Shown in pieces: positions 23,390 to 33,319 of a DNA stretch of 64,000 nt (position 1 is its first letter; each line of letters begins with the position of its first letter). The translations under genes were made by a program, and so were the position numbers. A model generated the notes under the pieces. The model made no database searches, was not told where the DNA came from, and saw only the letters and a list, made by a program, of their open reading frames with translations. The stretch is from Euryodendron excelsum (lineage: Eukaryota; Streptophyta; Magnoliopsida; Ericales; Pentaphylacaceae). The stretch is taken from the NCBI GenBank assembly GCA_033060915.1, contig CM065388.1:39756001-39820000 (forward strand), read 5' to 3'.

Positions 23390-23407
23390 TCCTTAAAAAC
23401 GGCTCCA
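23390..23407 (-). other. Primer-binding site, tRNA-Asp type
   Basis: Minus-strand TGGAGCCGTTTTTAAGGA, 7 bases inside the 5' (right) LTR. It matches the Athila/Tat-type TGGCGCCGTTGCCGGGGA at 12 of 18 positions. Five of the six differences are transitions of the kind left by cytosine deamination. Identity of the tRNA is from recalled family knowledge. Confidence 0.6.
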
Positions 23408-23414
23408 AAATACT

Positions 23415-24596
23415 TGACTACGCCTAGAATAATACAATCTATTAACACCCAAGTGCAGGTGCAGCAAAACAGTAAATAAAATCTGATAAGATTGGAGTCG
23501 ATCCATAGGTAATGAATAACAGAATATGCAAAATTAGGTGCTAAAATTCACCCACGGTAAAAGATTAGATACCCACTAAGTCACACTAAACACTGTAGCG
23601 TTGCAATGATTTTAGTTAGAATCTAAGTTGACCGATTTGAATTTCACCTTAAAGAGTACCGATGAGAATATGACAAGTGATGCAGAAAATAGTAACCAAA
23701 ATAAAATAGATGCTTTTGAGAGATTTGGTGGTTGTTGTGAAACTAGAATTTAAATAAAATTTAATAAAACGGTCTTGGACCCAATTAATCCGATCACCTA
23801 ATTCACCCGAAATTTCAACGGATGTTTTATAACTCAAATCATTGATTTCGTCTTGAGCCTTTGATTCAGAAGATTTAACAATTAAAAAAATTCAATAATA
23901 ATTAAATCTAGGATAATAAAAATTAAAATCATAGATTCATACTATCGATTTGTGCAATCACTATACCAAACTAAAATTTGTGGATAGAAATTACCAAACT
24001 TAGTCAAGAATCTAAGTTTTTCAAAGATCTAGACTTTAATTACCAAGAATTGAAAGATAAAATAATGAAGACTCAATTACCTCAATTGATATTCTAAGAT
24101 CCTCAGATGATCTTCACAATTGGCTCTAGGAATAAAACTAGTTACTCATGGTATGGAAAAGACTCAATGTGAAAAAAAATAATAATTTCATAAATAAAAG
24201 TGTTTATTACAGTAGAATAATAGTAAAAAAAAAAAAAAGGCTGAAAGCTAACTAAAAAGTAACTAACAAACTAATTGACAATCTACGCCTAACAACAGGA
24301 CAATGAAAAATTCTCTCTACTTTCTCTAAAAGAGAGCTCCCCCGAATGGCTCTTGCTCTTCCACTATTTATAGGCATTTGAGATATTGAAGCTTTATTTT
24401 TTCTTTGATTTGTGTCGGCCATAACGTTATTTATTTATTTATTTTATTCTTTGTCTGCCACTAGACTTAGACATTCCATCTTATAAAATCCTTATCCAAT
24501 GCAATCTTGTTTAGCTTTTGACCTGCATATCACACATACACACACATATATATAATATGTTACTACACATAAATATACATATACACACATGCACAT

Positions 24597-24628
<32 letters not shown>

Positions 24629-24922
24629 AAGTATGTTCCTACACATAAATATACATATATAATACATATACATACACACCTATATTACATGATACATTAT
24701 TGCACACACAATTATATATATGTACTATATCTAATTGACACATAAATAGATGTCTATGCGCACATTGATTTTATTTTGCTCGATTTTAGTTTTAAAATTA
24801 CACAAGACACGAAAACGTGAAAAAATACCAAAATTATATTAAAAATGATAAATAGTATATAAATAAGTACTAACAATGGCTTATAATTAGGGACTCTAAT
24901 TGTAATTTTTAGAGTACAATCA
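23415..24922 (-). repeat. 5' LTR of the Athila-like element
   Basis: 1508 bp, reading TGACTACG...GTACAATCA on the plus strand. It is longer than the 3' LTR mainly because the (AC)n(AT)n block with 'TATGTTACTACACATAAATA' is duplicated in tandem (about 24,528-24,660). It lies next to the primer site, as a 5' LTR on the minus strand should. Confidence 0.85.
24364..24372 (-). promoter_or_regulatory. LTR TATA box (5' LTR copy)
   Basis: TATAAATAG, minus strand, matching the one at 13,403 in the other LTR. It would drive the gag-pol transcript of the element. Confidence 0.6.
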
Positions 24923-24927
24923 TAAAC

Positions 24928-25382
24928 TCTTTGCTTAGGCTCACCGAGCAATCTATAACCTCCTCCGATATAGATATGAACTCTACTGTAATTGGTTGGT
25001 TAGTGTTTGGCACGAGAGTCCTTAAGTATAAGACTCTTGAGGTAGAAGGACTTTCACTTCGTAGACAACTCAACAACTTTGATCGATCCAGCTTTGGATC
25101 GAGCCAACATTGATCCTATATTCGATCCAAGCCCTCTGAAGTTTTGCAGACTCACTGTACTCAGGTTGGATCGAGGCAACATTGATCTTAGATTTAATCC
25201 AAAGTCTCTGAATCTCTACAGACTAATTCTCATTAGTTGGATTAAGACAACATCAATCCAAACATTAATCCTTGCTTCAAACTTCCATTCTCTGAGTTCT
25301 AAAATGATTAACTTTTATAGCTGAATTACATGGTGTGATATTGCCATATAAATTGTCAATCATTAAGAATCTAAACCTAACA
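24928..25382 (-). repeat. 3' LTR of copia relic A (part)
   Basis: Shares blocks with 31,280-32,323, for example TAACCTCCTCCGATATA, GTAATTGGTTGGTTAG, TTCTCATTAGTTGGATT and TCTAAAATGATTAACTTTTA. It ends in CA at 25,382. A minus-strand TATAAAA at 25,313-25,319 is the likely LTR TATA box; the other copy has TGTAAAA there. The LTR was cut by the Athila-like element on its left. Confidence 0.75.
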
Positions 25383-25393
25383 ATCTACCCCTT
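25383..25393 (-). other. Polypurine tract of copia relic A
   Basis: Minus-strand AAGGGGTAGAT immediately before the LTR start TGTTAGG, the usual copia plus-strand primer form. It fixes the left LTR as the 3' LTR. Confidence 0.7.
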
Positions 25394-26159
25394 GGCAATT
25401 TCGTGAAAAAACACTTGATAAAAAACAATCTCACTCCATGCTTTTACAAAGAACATTAGAACTCAGAGATTTCATCAAAAACACCATGTTCCTACACACA
25501 ACTCAACCAACCATACCCCGTGAAAAGCACAAGTATATCATATCAAAGCAAGACGCCATTAGATTGAAGCAAGGCAATGCATATCACCTTATATCCAAGC
25601 AAGTTTACTCCCTCTTAGTGCAACGCAATCAAAGCCAACAACTATTCTATTAAGCAACCTACCATCATTATAAAGTGAAGATATAAATTATAAAAGTCAT
25701 TTATGCTTCAAACTAAAACATAATCCATATTTATAATATCCATGATAGAGATATATGAATCAAAAAATACGTGAAAACCAATTTTACAAGACTAAGGCAT
25801 ACATAACTTGAGTCACCAATTCAAAGCAACATGATATAAAATGAAATAGCTCATGAAAGTGTGAATATAGGTGGTGTATATAAAATTTGGATCAATATAT
25901 CGTTCAAATCCCAGTTGTGATCTTTATTGTTGCACCACATTTGAAATCTAATGATTTTCATACAACTAAAAGTCAAACCTCTTGTCACCTACATATTGTG
26001 TTAGTTTAAGAATAAATGCACCCCCTCACTTAGATGGTACAACACAAAACTTGATCTACAATTTTTTTTTTTTTTTTGTTGCAATTATGTGGCTGCTTTC
26101 ACATTATTGACTATGGTAACTCTTTCTATAGACTTTATTTGTTAATGTATATTTATAAA
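25394..26159. other. Interior of copia relic A, no coding homology seen
   Basis: AT-rich remnant between the polypurine tract and the solo gypsy LTR. No pol motifs were recognised on either strand. Confidence 0.4.
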
Positions 26160-28338
26160 TGTCACGCCTGCTCCTAATCAAGTGTCATTAACCCCGTTTT
26201 AGGAGGAACGTGATCGCACAGGTCACCTACCTGTAAGTGAAATCTCAGCATAATTCCAAAGATAGAAATCTTATAGGAATACATAACATCATATTAAATA
26301 AATATAAACTATCTCATAATCCTCCAACATACATCATTAAGAAAACTATTAATCCACACTTATGAATATTTACAAAACCACAAAATAAACAAAACTTCAA
26401 CAAGACTTTAATACAATGTACATGACTAATAACTCAATTAAAAATCTTCTTGAAGCTCTCCAACTCAACACCAATAGTGGACTGGACATCTCTCAATTTC
26501 CTGCAAAACAATCTATGTGGGTGTGAGCTATATATCAACGTACTCACAAGATAATCAAACTCATAAAGAATGAATGATAAACATCTACTGAATTAATCAT
26601 CAATAGATAATACACCATTAACAATAAAAACAATGTCTCTTGTGATGCAATGTATGATATACCACATATGTGCGCACTATTTTGATAACATTGGCCCAAT
26701 ATATCGATGGCTTGTTATCAAAGATATCCTACATCAATACCCTTTAGGTTTGCCCCACATCGGCTAAACTTTAGGCTAGTCCCACATCGACTAAACCTCC
26801 TCCGTGTAATGCAAGATATACATACAAATGTATTGTATGCAAATGCCATTACATAATCCAACAATTACCACCGATGTAGACAACAAAACATTCAATGCAT
26901 TATGAATAAAATCATCTTATATTCCCACCTGATACTGTCTTATACACACCGTTGAGTCACTCCATTGGTTGAACTGGAGTGTTTTGATCAGCTTTTGAAC
27001 CTACCAAACACCACCACATCAAACTTGATGAAATAGATATTATAATTCATAACCAATGCATGACTATAACTTATACACCTTAGACATGTAATTTAGAACA
27101 CCAATAATGCATTAGAACTCAATAGGATGTTAAACCCTTCCCTAATGCAATGTAATGTCAAATTTAAACTACAATGTCTCATAAGTTACAAGGAGTTAAA
27201 GTACCAACTTTATATCACTAGAAAGATAAATGAATCTACTTTCTGACACTTCAAACATTGTATCAATCCAAATTTCCTAGAGAAAGTTATGTTTATTTCA
27301 CTAAAGAGTGTCAAAATTGTCAAAAAGAGTTTGTAGGGGCGAGAAAGTAGCGAGACTTACTAGATAAGTTTGTTGAGGCGAGAAGGTAGCGAGAGCTACA
27401 GGATAAATAAGTTCGCTAAAGCGAGAAAGTAGTGAGACTTACTGGATAAGTTCGCTGGGGCGAGAAGCTAACGAGACCTTAGCGAGATCTGTTGGACATG
27501 GCTCAAAATGACTTCCTAACCCAATGTTTCTCCACTCCAATCCACCACAACACTTCACATAAGCTCACCAAAGACTCCAAAATGCAATACCAAGCTAGAA
27601 GTAAGATTAAATACAACCAAGAACATATTCACCAAGATGAATCAAGGCTTTCACCATGAAAGCCCTCACCCCCTTTTCTCCTTCATCACTTCAATTCTCA
27701 CCTCCATGGCATGAATTGATATGTTAACATACACAATCAACAAATATGTAATGAAACAAACATAAACATAAAATCTCTCACCTTCAACAATGAATCACAA
27801 GCTTCCCCTTCAAATTTCTCCTTTTCTCTTCTTTCCTCTTCTTTTTTTCTCTTTTCTCTCACTTTCTTTCTTGCCAAACAATTTTACTACACAAGCTCCT
27901 CTCTTCTCTCTCCTCCCCTTGTCTTGAAAACAATTATAGATACAAAATATATCTATCATTCCACATGTCACGCACATACACTTGCTAGCAACATTAGTGA
28001 AACACACACCTGTCATACATGAAGCACACACCGAGGTGTCTTAGGGTTAAACCCCCACCTAGCACCTCCTTGCTTCCTTAGTTCACCTATTATCTATATT
28101 ATTAAAATAATTAATCACACTTATGATAATTAATCATGATTAACATAAGCTAAATATGAAGATTAATTAAGCTAATTAATTATGAATTAAGCTCACTAAT
28201 CATGCTTAAAAATATGATAATCCCCCAAATACAAGCCCTCATTAAACCATGGTAAACAAGCACCTTGATTAAGGATAATCATGCACCATAAACATGCTAT
28301 TAAGTTAAGCATGATGCTAACCAAGTTAGGATTTTACA
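26160..28338 (-). mobile_element. Solo Ty3/gypsy LTR, 2.18 kb
   Basis: Starts TGTCACGCC and ends ATTTTACA on the plus strand, flanked by identical 5-bp repeats ATAAA (26,155-26,159 and 28,339-28,343). Its reverse complement follows the same order as the plus-strand LTR at 50,860-52,733. Shared elements are TTAATGACACTTGATTA at the 3' end, an AATTAATCTTCAT block, TGATTAATTATCATAAGTGTG and GTGTGTGCTTCAT. With no internal gag-pol, a solo LTR made by recombination is the simplest reading. Confidence 0.85.
27330..27480. repeat. Minisatellite in the solo LTR, ~40-bp unit, four copies
   Basis: The core GCGAGAAAGTAGCGAG or close variants start at 27,339, 27,378, 27,421 and about 27,459, each followed by an ACTTACTGGATAAG-like tail. 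The equivalent part of the LTR at 50,860 (about 51,730-51,840) is also GC-rich and repetitive. Confidence 0.75.
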
Positions 28339-28880
28339 ATAAACTTGTCTGATAGTGGCTTTCAAACATAATCACAGGTAGCCCTCTCCAGCATGCAAAA
28401 GTTTTCCTATATTTTTGCAGATTTAGGAAACCAACACTCAGAGGGGATTCAATACAATGTCAAACTAGCACATGATGATCATTAGATTCAAGAAAGGCAC
28501 ATAGATAGAATTTAATCACATATTTGGAAAAATAACTTGTTAAAACGGATTGATATGTGCACAAATATTCCACAATCATGAATTATGTCATTCGCACAAG
28601 TTGACGATGACTTGGGTCTAAGTTTATACACACACACTTGTCTTGAATTAAAAAAAAAAAATTGCATATCCATCATCATATAAGTACTTACATAAATATC
28701 GTGAGGTTATCGAATATGCAAAGTTTAAAACAACACAAAACAAAATATTATAGAATTTTTTTTTAATAAGAAAACATGCTACACAAGATAATAGCTCTAA
28801 GATTGAAAAATAAACTTGTAAGACATCCTCGGCTATGTTAATGGAACCTCTATTCAATAACACAAGCCCTTACAAACTTA
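28339..28880. other. Interior of copia relic A
   Basis: AT-rich continuation after the solo LTR. The 71-codon minus-strand frame at 28,648-28,863 shows no recognisable motif. Confidence 0.35.
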
Positions 28881-30393
28881 CTAAAGGTTTCAATCTTAAG
28901 GGAATCTGAAGGTTCTGTGAATAGGTCTACTTTTTTTTCACCCAAGCAGCTCTTGTCTTAGGTCTAGCTAGCAATAAGTTTTAGCTATTTTGGGTCATTC
29001 CTATGTGCAGCAGTGGTGTTGCGGTTCCTTTGAAATTTTTTCTAATGAACTAAACTCGTCTAGGCTAAGGTAACCCGTCAAATTTATTTTTAACAAATCG
29101 ATTTTGCTGGCAAGGTTGATATGATCTCCCAACTCTAGTATGAACATAGTCTATAGAGAGACCATATAATTTATGGCATTGAGGTTTGATGTGACCTCTG
29201 ATCCCACAATAATAGGAAATAGGGACAAACTATGTAAATCGTGTATGGCGTGTGGGTTTAAATCCAGCATTAAATGAATTAAAGGTGTCAAAAGAGGCAT
29301 ACCTGTTCTGGATTTTACTTTCCTCATTTGTTTGTACTTGAGATGGAATCTCTTTCTTCACATATCCAATGCCCATAGTATTTCCGCTAGACTTTTGTGA
29401 ACTAAGGAGTTTTTGAAGTTTCTTTGGGCCTGCAATAATCTTTTCACATGTTATTGAGATACAGATAAATCAGATTCAAGAGAAGCAATTTTATGACAAA
29501 TTCCTTTTTCTCTTCCACACATGCATACAACTCCTTTTGAAGTTCTAAGTTTTTTACAAACAAGGTGATCCTATGGGCTTTTAGTTGACTTATCAATGAA
29601 GCAGATTTAGAAATTTCATGTTGAAACATGACTCTTTCTTTTTCTACTGTTCTAAGTTTAATTGTTACATCAAACTTACACTCTTCAAGTTTCAGACATT
29701 CATCATACAATTCAGAATATGTAGATTTTAAGACTTTATCCTTTTTGCCTTTTTGCCTTTTTGTTCACCTTGACTCCCATTGTTAGAGTCATTAGAGCTT
29801 TTAGGCTTATCACACTTTCCTATGTACTCATTAATGTGGTTATCTCCATTCTCATGCAAAGATGAAGTGAATGCAGTGTAGTTACCCTAATGTTCCTCAT
29901 TCTCAGACTCATCAGAGTTTTCAGACTGATTACTTTTTTCCCTAGCAATAAGAACAACAGCTACCTTTCTTTTCTTCTTACTAGGACGTTCTTGAGCTAT
30001 ATGACCAAAGCCATGATACTCATAACACTGAATGGCTTGGGTTTGATTTTTGTTTCTTAGCTTATCAAATTTCTGTCCTAATTTCAACTTATCACTGGTA
30101 TTGTTCCATTTAATTTGATAGATTTTGTTTCCCTTTCTTGTTCTTAATTTTTTTTTATTATAAATTTTTAAACAAAAGGGCCATGTCATTAACATCCTTA
30201 TCTAGGTCTTCCTTACTAGATTCTTCTAAGTCTTTCTTAACAAAATTGAAGGCACTCTTCTTATCCTTCTTAGGTTGATGCAGGTTTAACTCAAAAGTTT
30301 GTAAAGATCCTACAAGCTCTTCTACATGAATGTAGTCAACATTCTTGCTTTCTTTAATGGTTGTGACTTATGCTTAAAACCTCACAAGTAAAG
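28881..30393 (-). pseudogene. Copia-type gag remnant
   Basis: Reading right to left: EELVGSLQTFELNL (near 30,310), KKDLEESSKEDLDKDV (near 30,210), then a 102-codon open part (30,195-29,887) with a zinc-knuckle relic CYEYHGFGHIAQER, in which two of three Cys are replaced. A coiled-coil-like segment follows (29,710-29,444; KLRTVEKERVMFQHEISK). A second zinc-finger relic YYCGIRGHIKPQC lies near 29,180-29,222, and the ending reads RPKTRAAWV. This order is typical of copia gag proteins with a long C-terminal extension. The N-terminal part is absent, cut at the insertion at 30,394. Several frameshifts and stops are present. Confidence 0.75.
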
Positions 30394-31279
30394 TGTTAGA
30401 GATTTATACTAAAAGACATGTTTTGTGTAATGATTTTAGTATTTATTAATAAATTAGTTATTTTATTTTAATAAAAATCTGTGTGAGCAATATTTGCATT
30501 GCGTTGTTTATTTAATGATTATGCACGTGTGTCTCTTATTCTATATAGTAAATGATTTGGTATGTAGAGTATAGCTTACACACGAAAGATCAGATCATCG
30601 GTTCTTATGGAATATAAACTTATTGTTCATATTCTTAGATGAAATTGGACACACCACTGGTAGAATTGTAGCACAAAGTTTTTATAGGTCTGTCTTGACT
30701 ATGAGGAATAATATAGTTCCAACTCCTTACACTAGTATAATTTATGTGTATTGAACAGCAGCGTGTTGAGATAATTGTTTTTATATTAACTATATAAAAA
30801 TCATTAATATTTCATGATTATTATAAGTGCTTATGTTCTTAATCCTAATATAATAAATAGATATGTGCATATAGTGTTTATTGTTTTAATTCACAGAAGA
30901 GTGAGGAATCCTTGTTTGTGTAGGAAGTCTTGGTCATAATAATCATATAGTCTCTACTGTAGCCTCTATATATACACACCCTATGAGCAGTTAGGGTTAC
31001 AACTGATAATCTCATATACATGTTCTTGTGAAAGATAAAAACCCTAGCAGTTACGAGCCCACTCTCTCTAGAGTAAGACATGTTCGAGGGATACAATAAA
31101 AGTCCAAAGGTTGAGTTCGAGTAGTTTTCTTGTTATTGTTACTATTCGGGATCAAACTAGAGAAATCTGGAAAGTATGATTCTAATCACGTAGATAAGTT
31201 TTTACTAATCAGATCAGAATTTTTTATATTATGTGTATGCACTATAGTCAAGTCGTAAAAAATTTCGTAGTCTCCAACA
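30394..31279 (+). mobile_element. LTR-like insertion, family shared with 61,346-62,649 (copy 1)
   Basis: Starts TGTTAGAGATTTATACTAAA and ends TCTCCAACA, with complementary ends. It matches 61,346-62,649 over most of its length, for example TTTAGTATTTATTAATAAATT, GGCTTACACACG, GATCAGATCAT and GGATCAAACTAGAGA. A TATATATA at 30,967-30,974 suggests plus-strand promoter direction. It lacks about 390 bases present in copy 2 (61,868-62,255). There is no clean target duplication, so the borders may be rearranged. Confidence 0.6.
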
Positions 31280-32323
31280 ATAACCTCCTCCGATATAAAT
31301 CTGAACTCCACTGTAATTGGTTGGTTAGCGCTTGGCATGAGAATTCTTAAGTATAAGACTCCTGAGGTAGAAGGACTTTCACTTCGCAAACAACTCACCA
31401 ACTTAGATTGATTCAACTTTGACTTGGATTGAGCAAACTTTAGATCAAGCCAACATTGACCTTACATTCAATCCAAGCTCTCTGAAGTTCTGCAAACTTA
31501 CTATACTTAGGTTAGATCGAGCCAAGATTGATCCTAGATTCAATCCAATGTCTCTGAATCTCTGCATACTAATTCTCATTAGTTGGATTGAGCCAACATC
31601 AATCCTTGCTTCAAACTTCCATTCTCTGAGTTCTAAAATGATTAACTTTTACAATTGAATTACATGGTGACGATGCAGCAAACTCGTGGTGGCTTCCTCC
31701 AGGGTCCGGGATGAACTGCCCTCTAGCTTGCCGATGATCTCCTACACTAAACCCACAGGTGTAATGGGAGCTAAAGGCGCTCCGGTGTTCAAGTTAGATT
31801 CAATTGGATCAAAGTGTTAGAGAGGGAAAGATGTCTTAGGGCCTCTCTTTTACTTTTAGGGTTGTATGTTTGCGTACCTGAGAAGGGGTTAAACTTTTCC
31901 TCTTGTATGCTTGCATGGGGGTGGTAGGTGGTCTCTCCACGTGGCGGCCTCCAGTTGGAGGATCAAAGTGGTGTCAGAACACTCGAGAGGGTCATCCCTA
32001 CACTCCAAGGTGGCGTGTCAGAACGGTATTAGAGGAGTAGGGGATTGTCGCAAGCACAAGCCATACCCACGCCCCTAATGCATGCTAGGGTGCCCGGTGT
32101 CAAAAGTGGTCCCTACTAGCACGGTCAGGCGCCGACCCAATCGGTGAACGGTAACGGGCATCCATTCAGCTCAGGAGGGCGAGGACCATCAGTCGGGAGA
32201 CCTGGTCGGGTGGCGACTAGGTGGACTGATGGTACGGCCCCTGGTTTGGTCGGGAAACCATCATCACCACATGGTGTAATTTTTCCATATAAATTGCCAA
32301 TCATTAAGAGCCTAAACCTAACA
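31280..32323 (-). repeat. 5' LTR of copia relic A, split by an insertion
   Basis: Matches 24,949-25,382. It is interrupted at the 8-bp ACATGGTG by the GC-rich unit at 31,670-32,268 and resumes as TAATTTTTCCATATAAATTG up to AACCTAACA. Its primer-site side has been replaced by the insertion ending at 31,279. Confidence 0.72.
31670..32268. mobile_element. GC-rich 599-bp insertion with 8-bp direct repeats
   Basis: Flanked by identical ACATGGTG (31,662-31,669 and 32,269-32,276); the other LTR copy shows the empty site ACATGGTG followed by TGATATTGCC. Ends show a short imperfect inverted repeat (GGTGACGATG against CATCATCACC) that partly overlaps the direct repeats. Composition is far more GC-rich than the surroundings. 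An 8-bp duplication suits a hAT-type DNA element. No transposase is encoded; short frames on both strands look random. Confidence 0.6.
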
Positions 32324-32950
32324 ATAGATAAATAGTTTAAAATGTTGATCAAACCCAAACCGATGCATTTTATACCTCAAAGCCAATTTCATAATAGATT
32401 AGTTGTGTTATTTACTGTCCATGCATGTTAAGAAAATAACATTACGTTAGCATTTTGAGATGAAACTTCTTGAATTGTTTATTGTTAGTAAAGTCGTATT
32501 TAATACTTCAAGCTATGGAAAAGTGTAATTTACTTTTTGTATAAATCCTTTGCAAATAGTATGATATGAAGGGTATTTAAGAGCATATTATTGTATTCAT
32601 ATATGGATATAAATTAGAAAATTTAAGAAATTGCAAGATGGAGAAACTAATAATTTAATGCTATGCGTCTTTAAAGAAGTAAGATCAAAAGAACTAATAA
32701 TTTAGGGGCACTTCTTTAATTTTTTTAATTCAAGTTTCTTATTTTTTGTTTTTAAAACATTGTGATTTAGGCCAAGTATTTGAAAACAATCACATATTGA
32801 CTAGAGTATAATTCGACAATAAGATGAATAAACGACAAAGTACTGTCATGAAAGTATATTATTTGATAACAGAGATTTCCCTTGCAGCAAACATAAAAGT
32901 GCTACGTGCAAATTTAACTGCTCAATGCGCTCTCATAGAATTCCCACTAC
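32324..32950. other. AT-rich intergenic, nothing recognised
   Basis: No ORF, RNA or repeat structure that I can support. Confidence 0.45.
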
Positions 32951-33319
32951 GCACCATCTTTTTTTTGCAGCTTTTTTAGTAGTCTTTTTTTAAAATAAAA
33001 TTTAAATTTAAATTTTTATTTTTATAAGCTTTTAAGTTATATTTTTACTCATTTTTTAAAAAATAAAAAAATTACATAATAGTTAAAAATGTCTCTAAAT
33101 ATGAAGAAAAACTATTTCAGCAAGCTTTTGACCCTTAAAAAGGATTTTTTTTTTTTTTTGTCTTTACTGACTTTTTACACCAACATCCAATTTTTTTTTT
33201 AAATGAGTATGTATAACCTAAAAATCCATAAAAAAATAAAAAAATTAAATTTTAATTAAAAAATTTACCTAAAATCTAAAACAAAAAAACTAGCAAAAAA
33301 AGGCAAAAATACCTGGTGC
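32951..33319. mobile_element. MITE-like AT-rich element
   Basis: The left end GCACCATCTTTTTTTTGC is the inverted counterpart of the right end GCAAAAATACCTGGTGC. The interior arms (T-rich left, A-rich right) can pair over much of the 369 bp, though low complexity inflates this. No ORF; target duplication not resolved. Confidence 0.4.

Larger units (their letters stand above)
12454..24922 (-). mobile_element. Athila-like Ty3/gypsy LTR retrotransposon, nearly complete, decayed
   Basis: A 12.5-kb element transcribed right to left. Two LTRs (12,454-13,895 and 23,415-24,922) are direct copies, roughly 88-90% identical by eye, and both start TG and end CA in the plus orientation. The flanks are TAAAT (12,449-12,453) and TAAAC (24,923-24,927), a 4/5 match for a 5-bp target duplication. 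A tRNA-Asp-type primer site lies 7 bases inside the right LTR. gag, protease, RT, RNase H and integrase follow in the Ty3/gypsy order along 21,700-16,215. Lineage is inferred from the DLGAS protease, the FMDD reverse transcriptase and the Asp-type primer site, as known for Athila. LTR divergence and many stops indicate an old, inactive copy. Confidence 0.88.
24928..32323 (-). mobile_element. Ty1/copia relic A, gutted and multiply interrupted
   Basis: Related LTR pieces at 24,928-25,382 and 31,280-32,323 face the same way and share a TGTTAGGTT start (minus strand). A polypurine tract abuts the left LTR and a copia gag fragment lies at 28,881-30,393, so the element runs right to left. Protease, integrase, RT and RNase H are missing from 25,394-28,880. 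Later insertions are the Athila-like element (in the left LTR), a solo gypsy LTR at 26,160-28,338, an LTR-like unit at 30,394-31,279, and a GC-rich unit at 31,670-32,268. The boundary toward 12,453 is not determinable. Confidence 0.72.

Noticed and set aside
25438..25653. 71-codon plus-strand ORF next to the copia LTR.
   Set aside because: Antisense to the element and without recognisable content.
32125..32358. ORFs on both strands in GC-rich sequence.
   Set aside because: GC-rich DNA has few stops by chance; they fall at the edge of the 599-bp insertion and have no recognisable motif.
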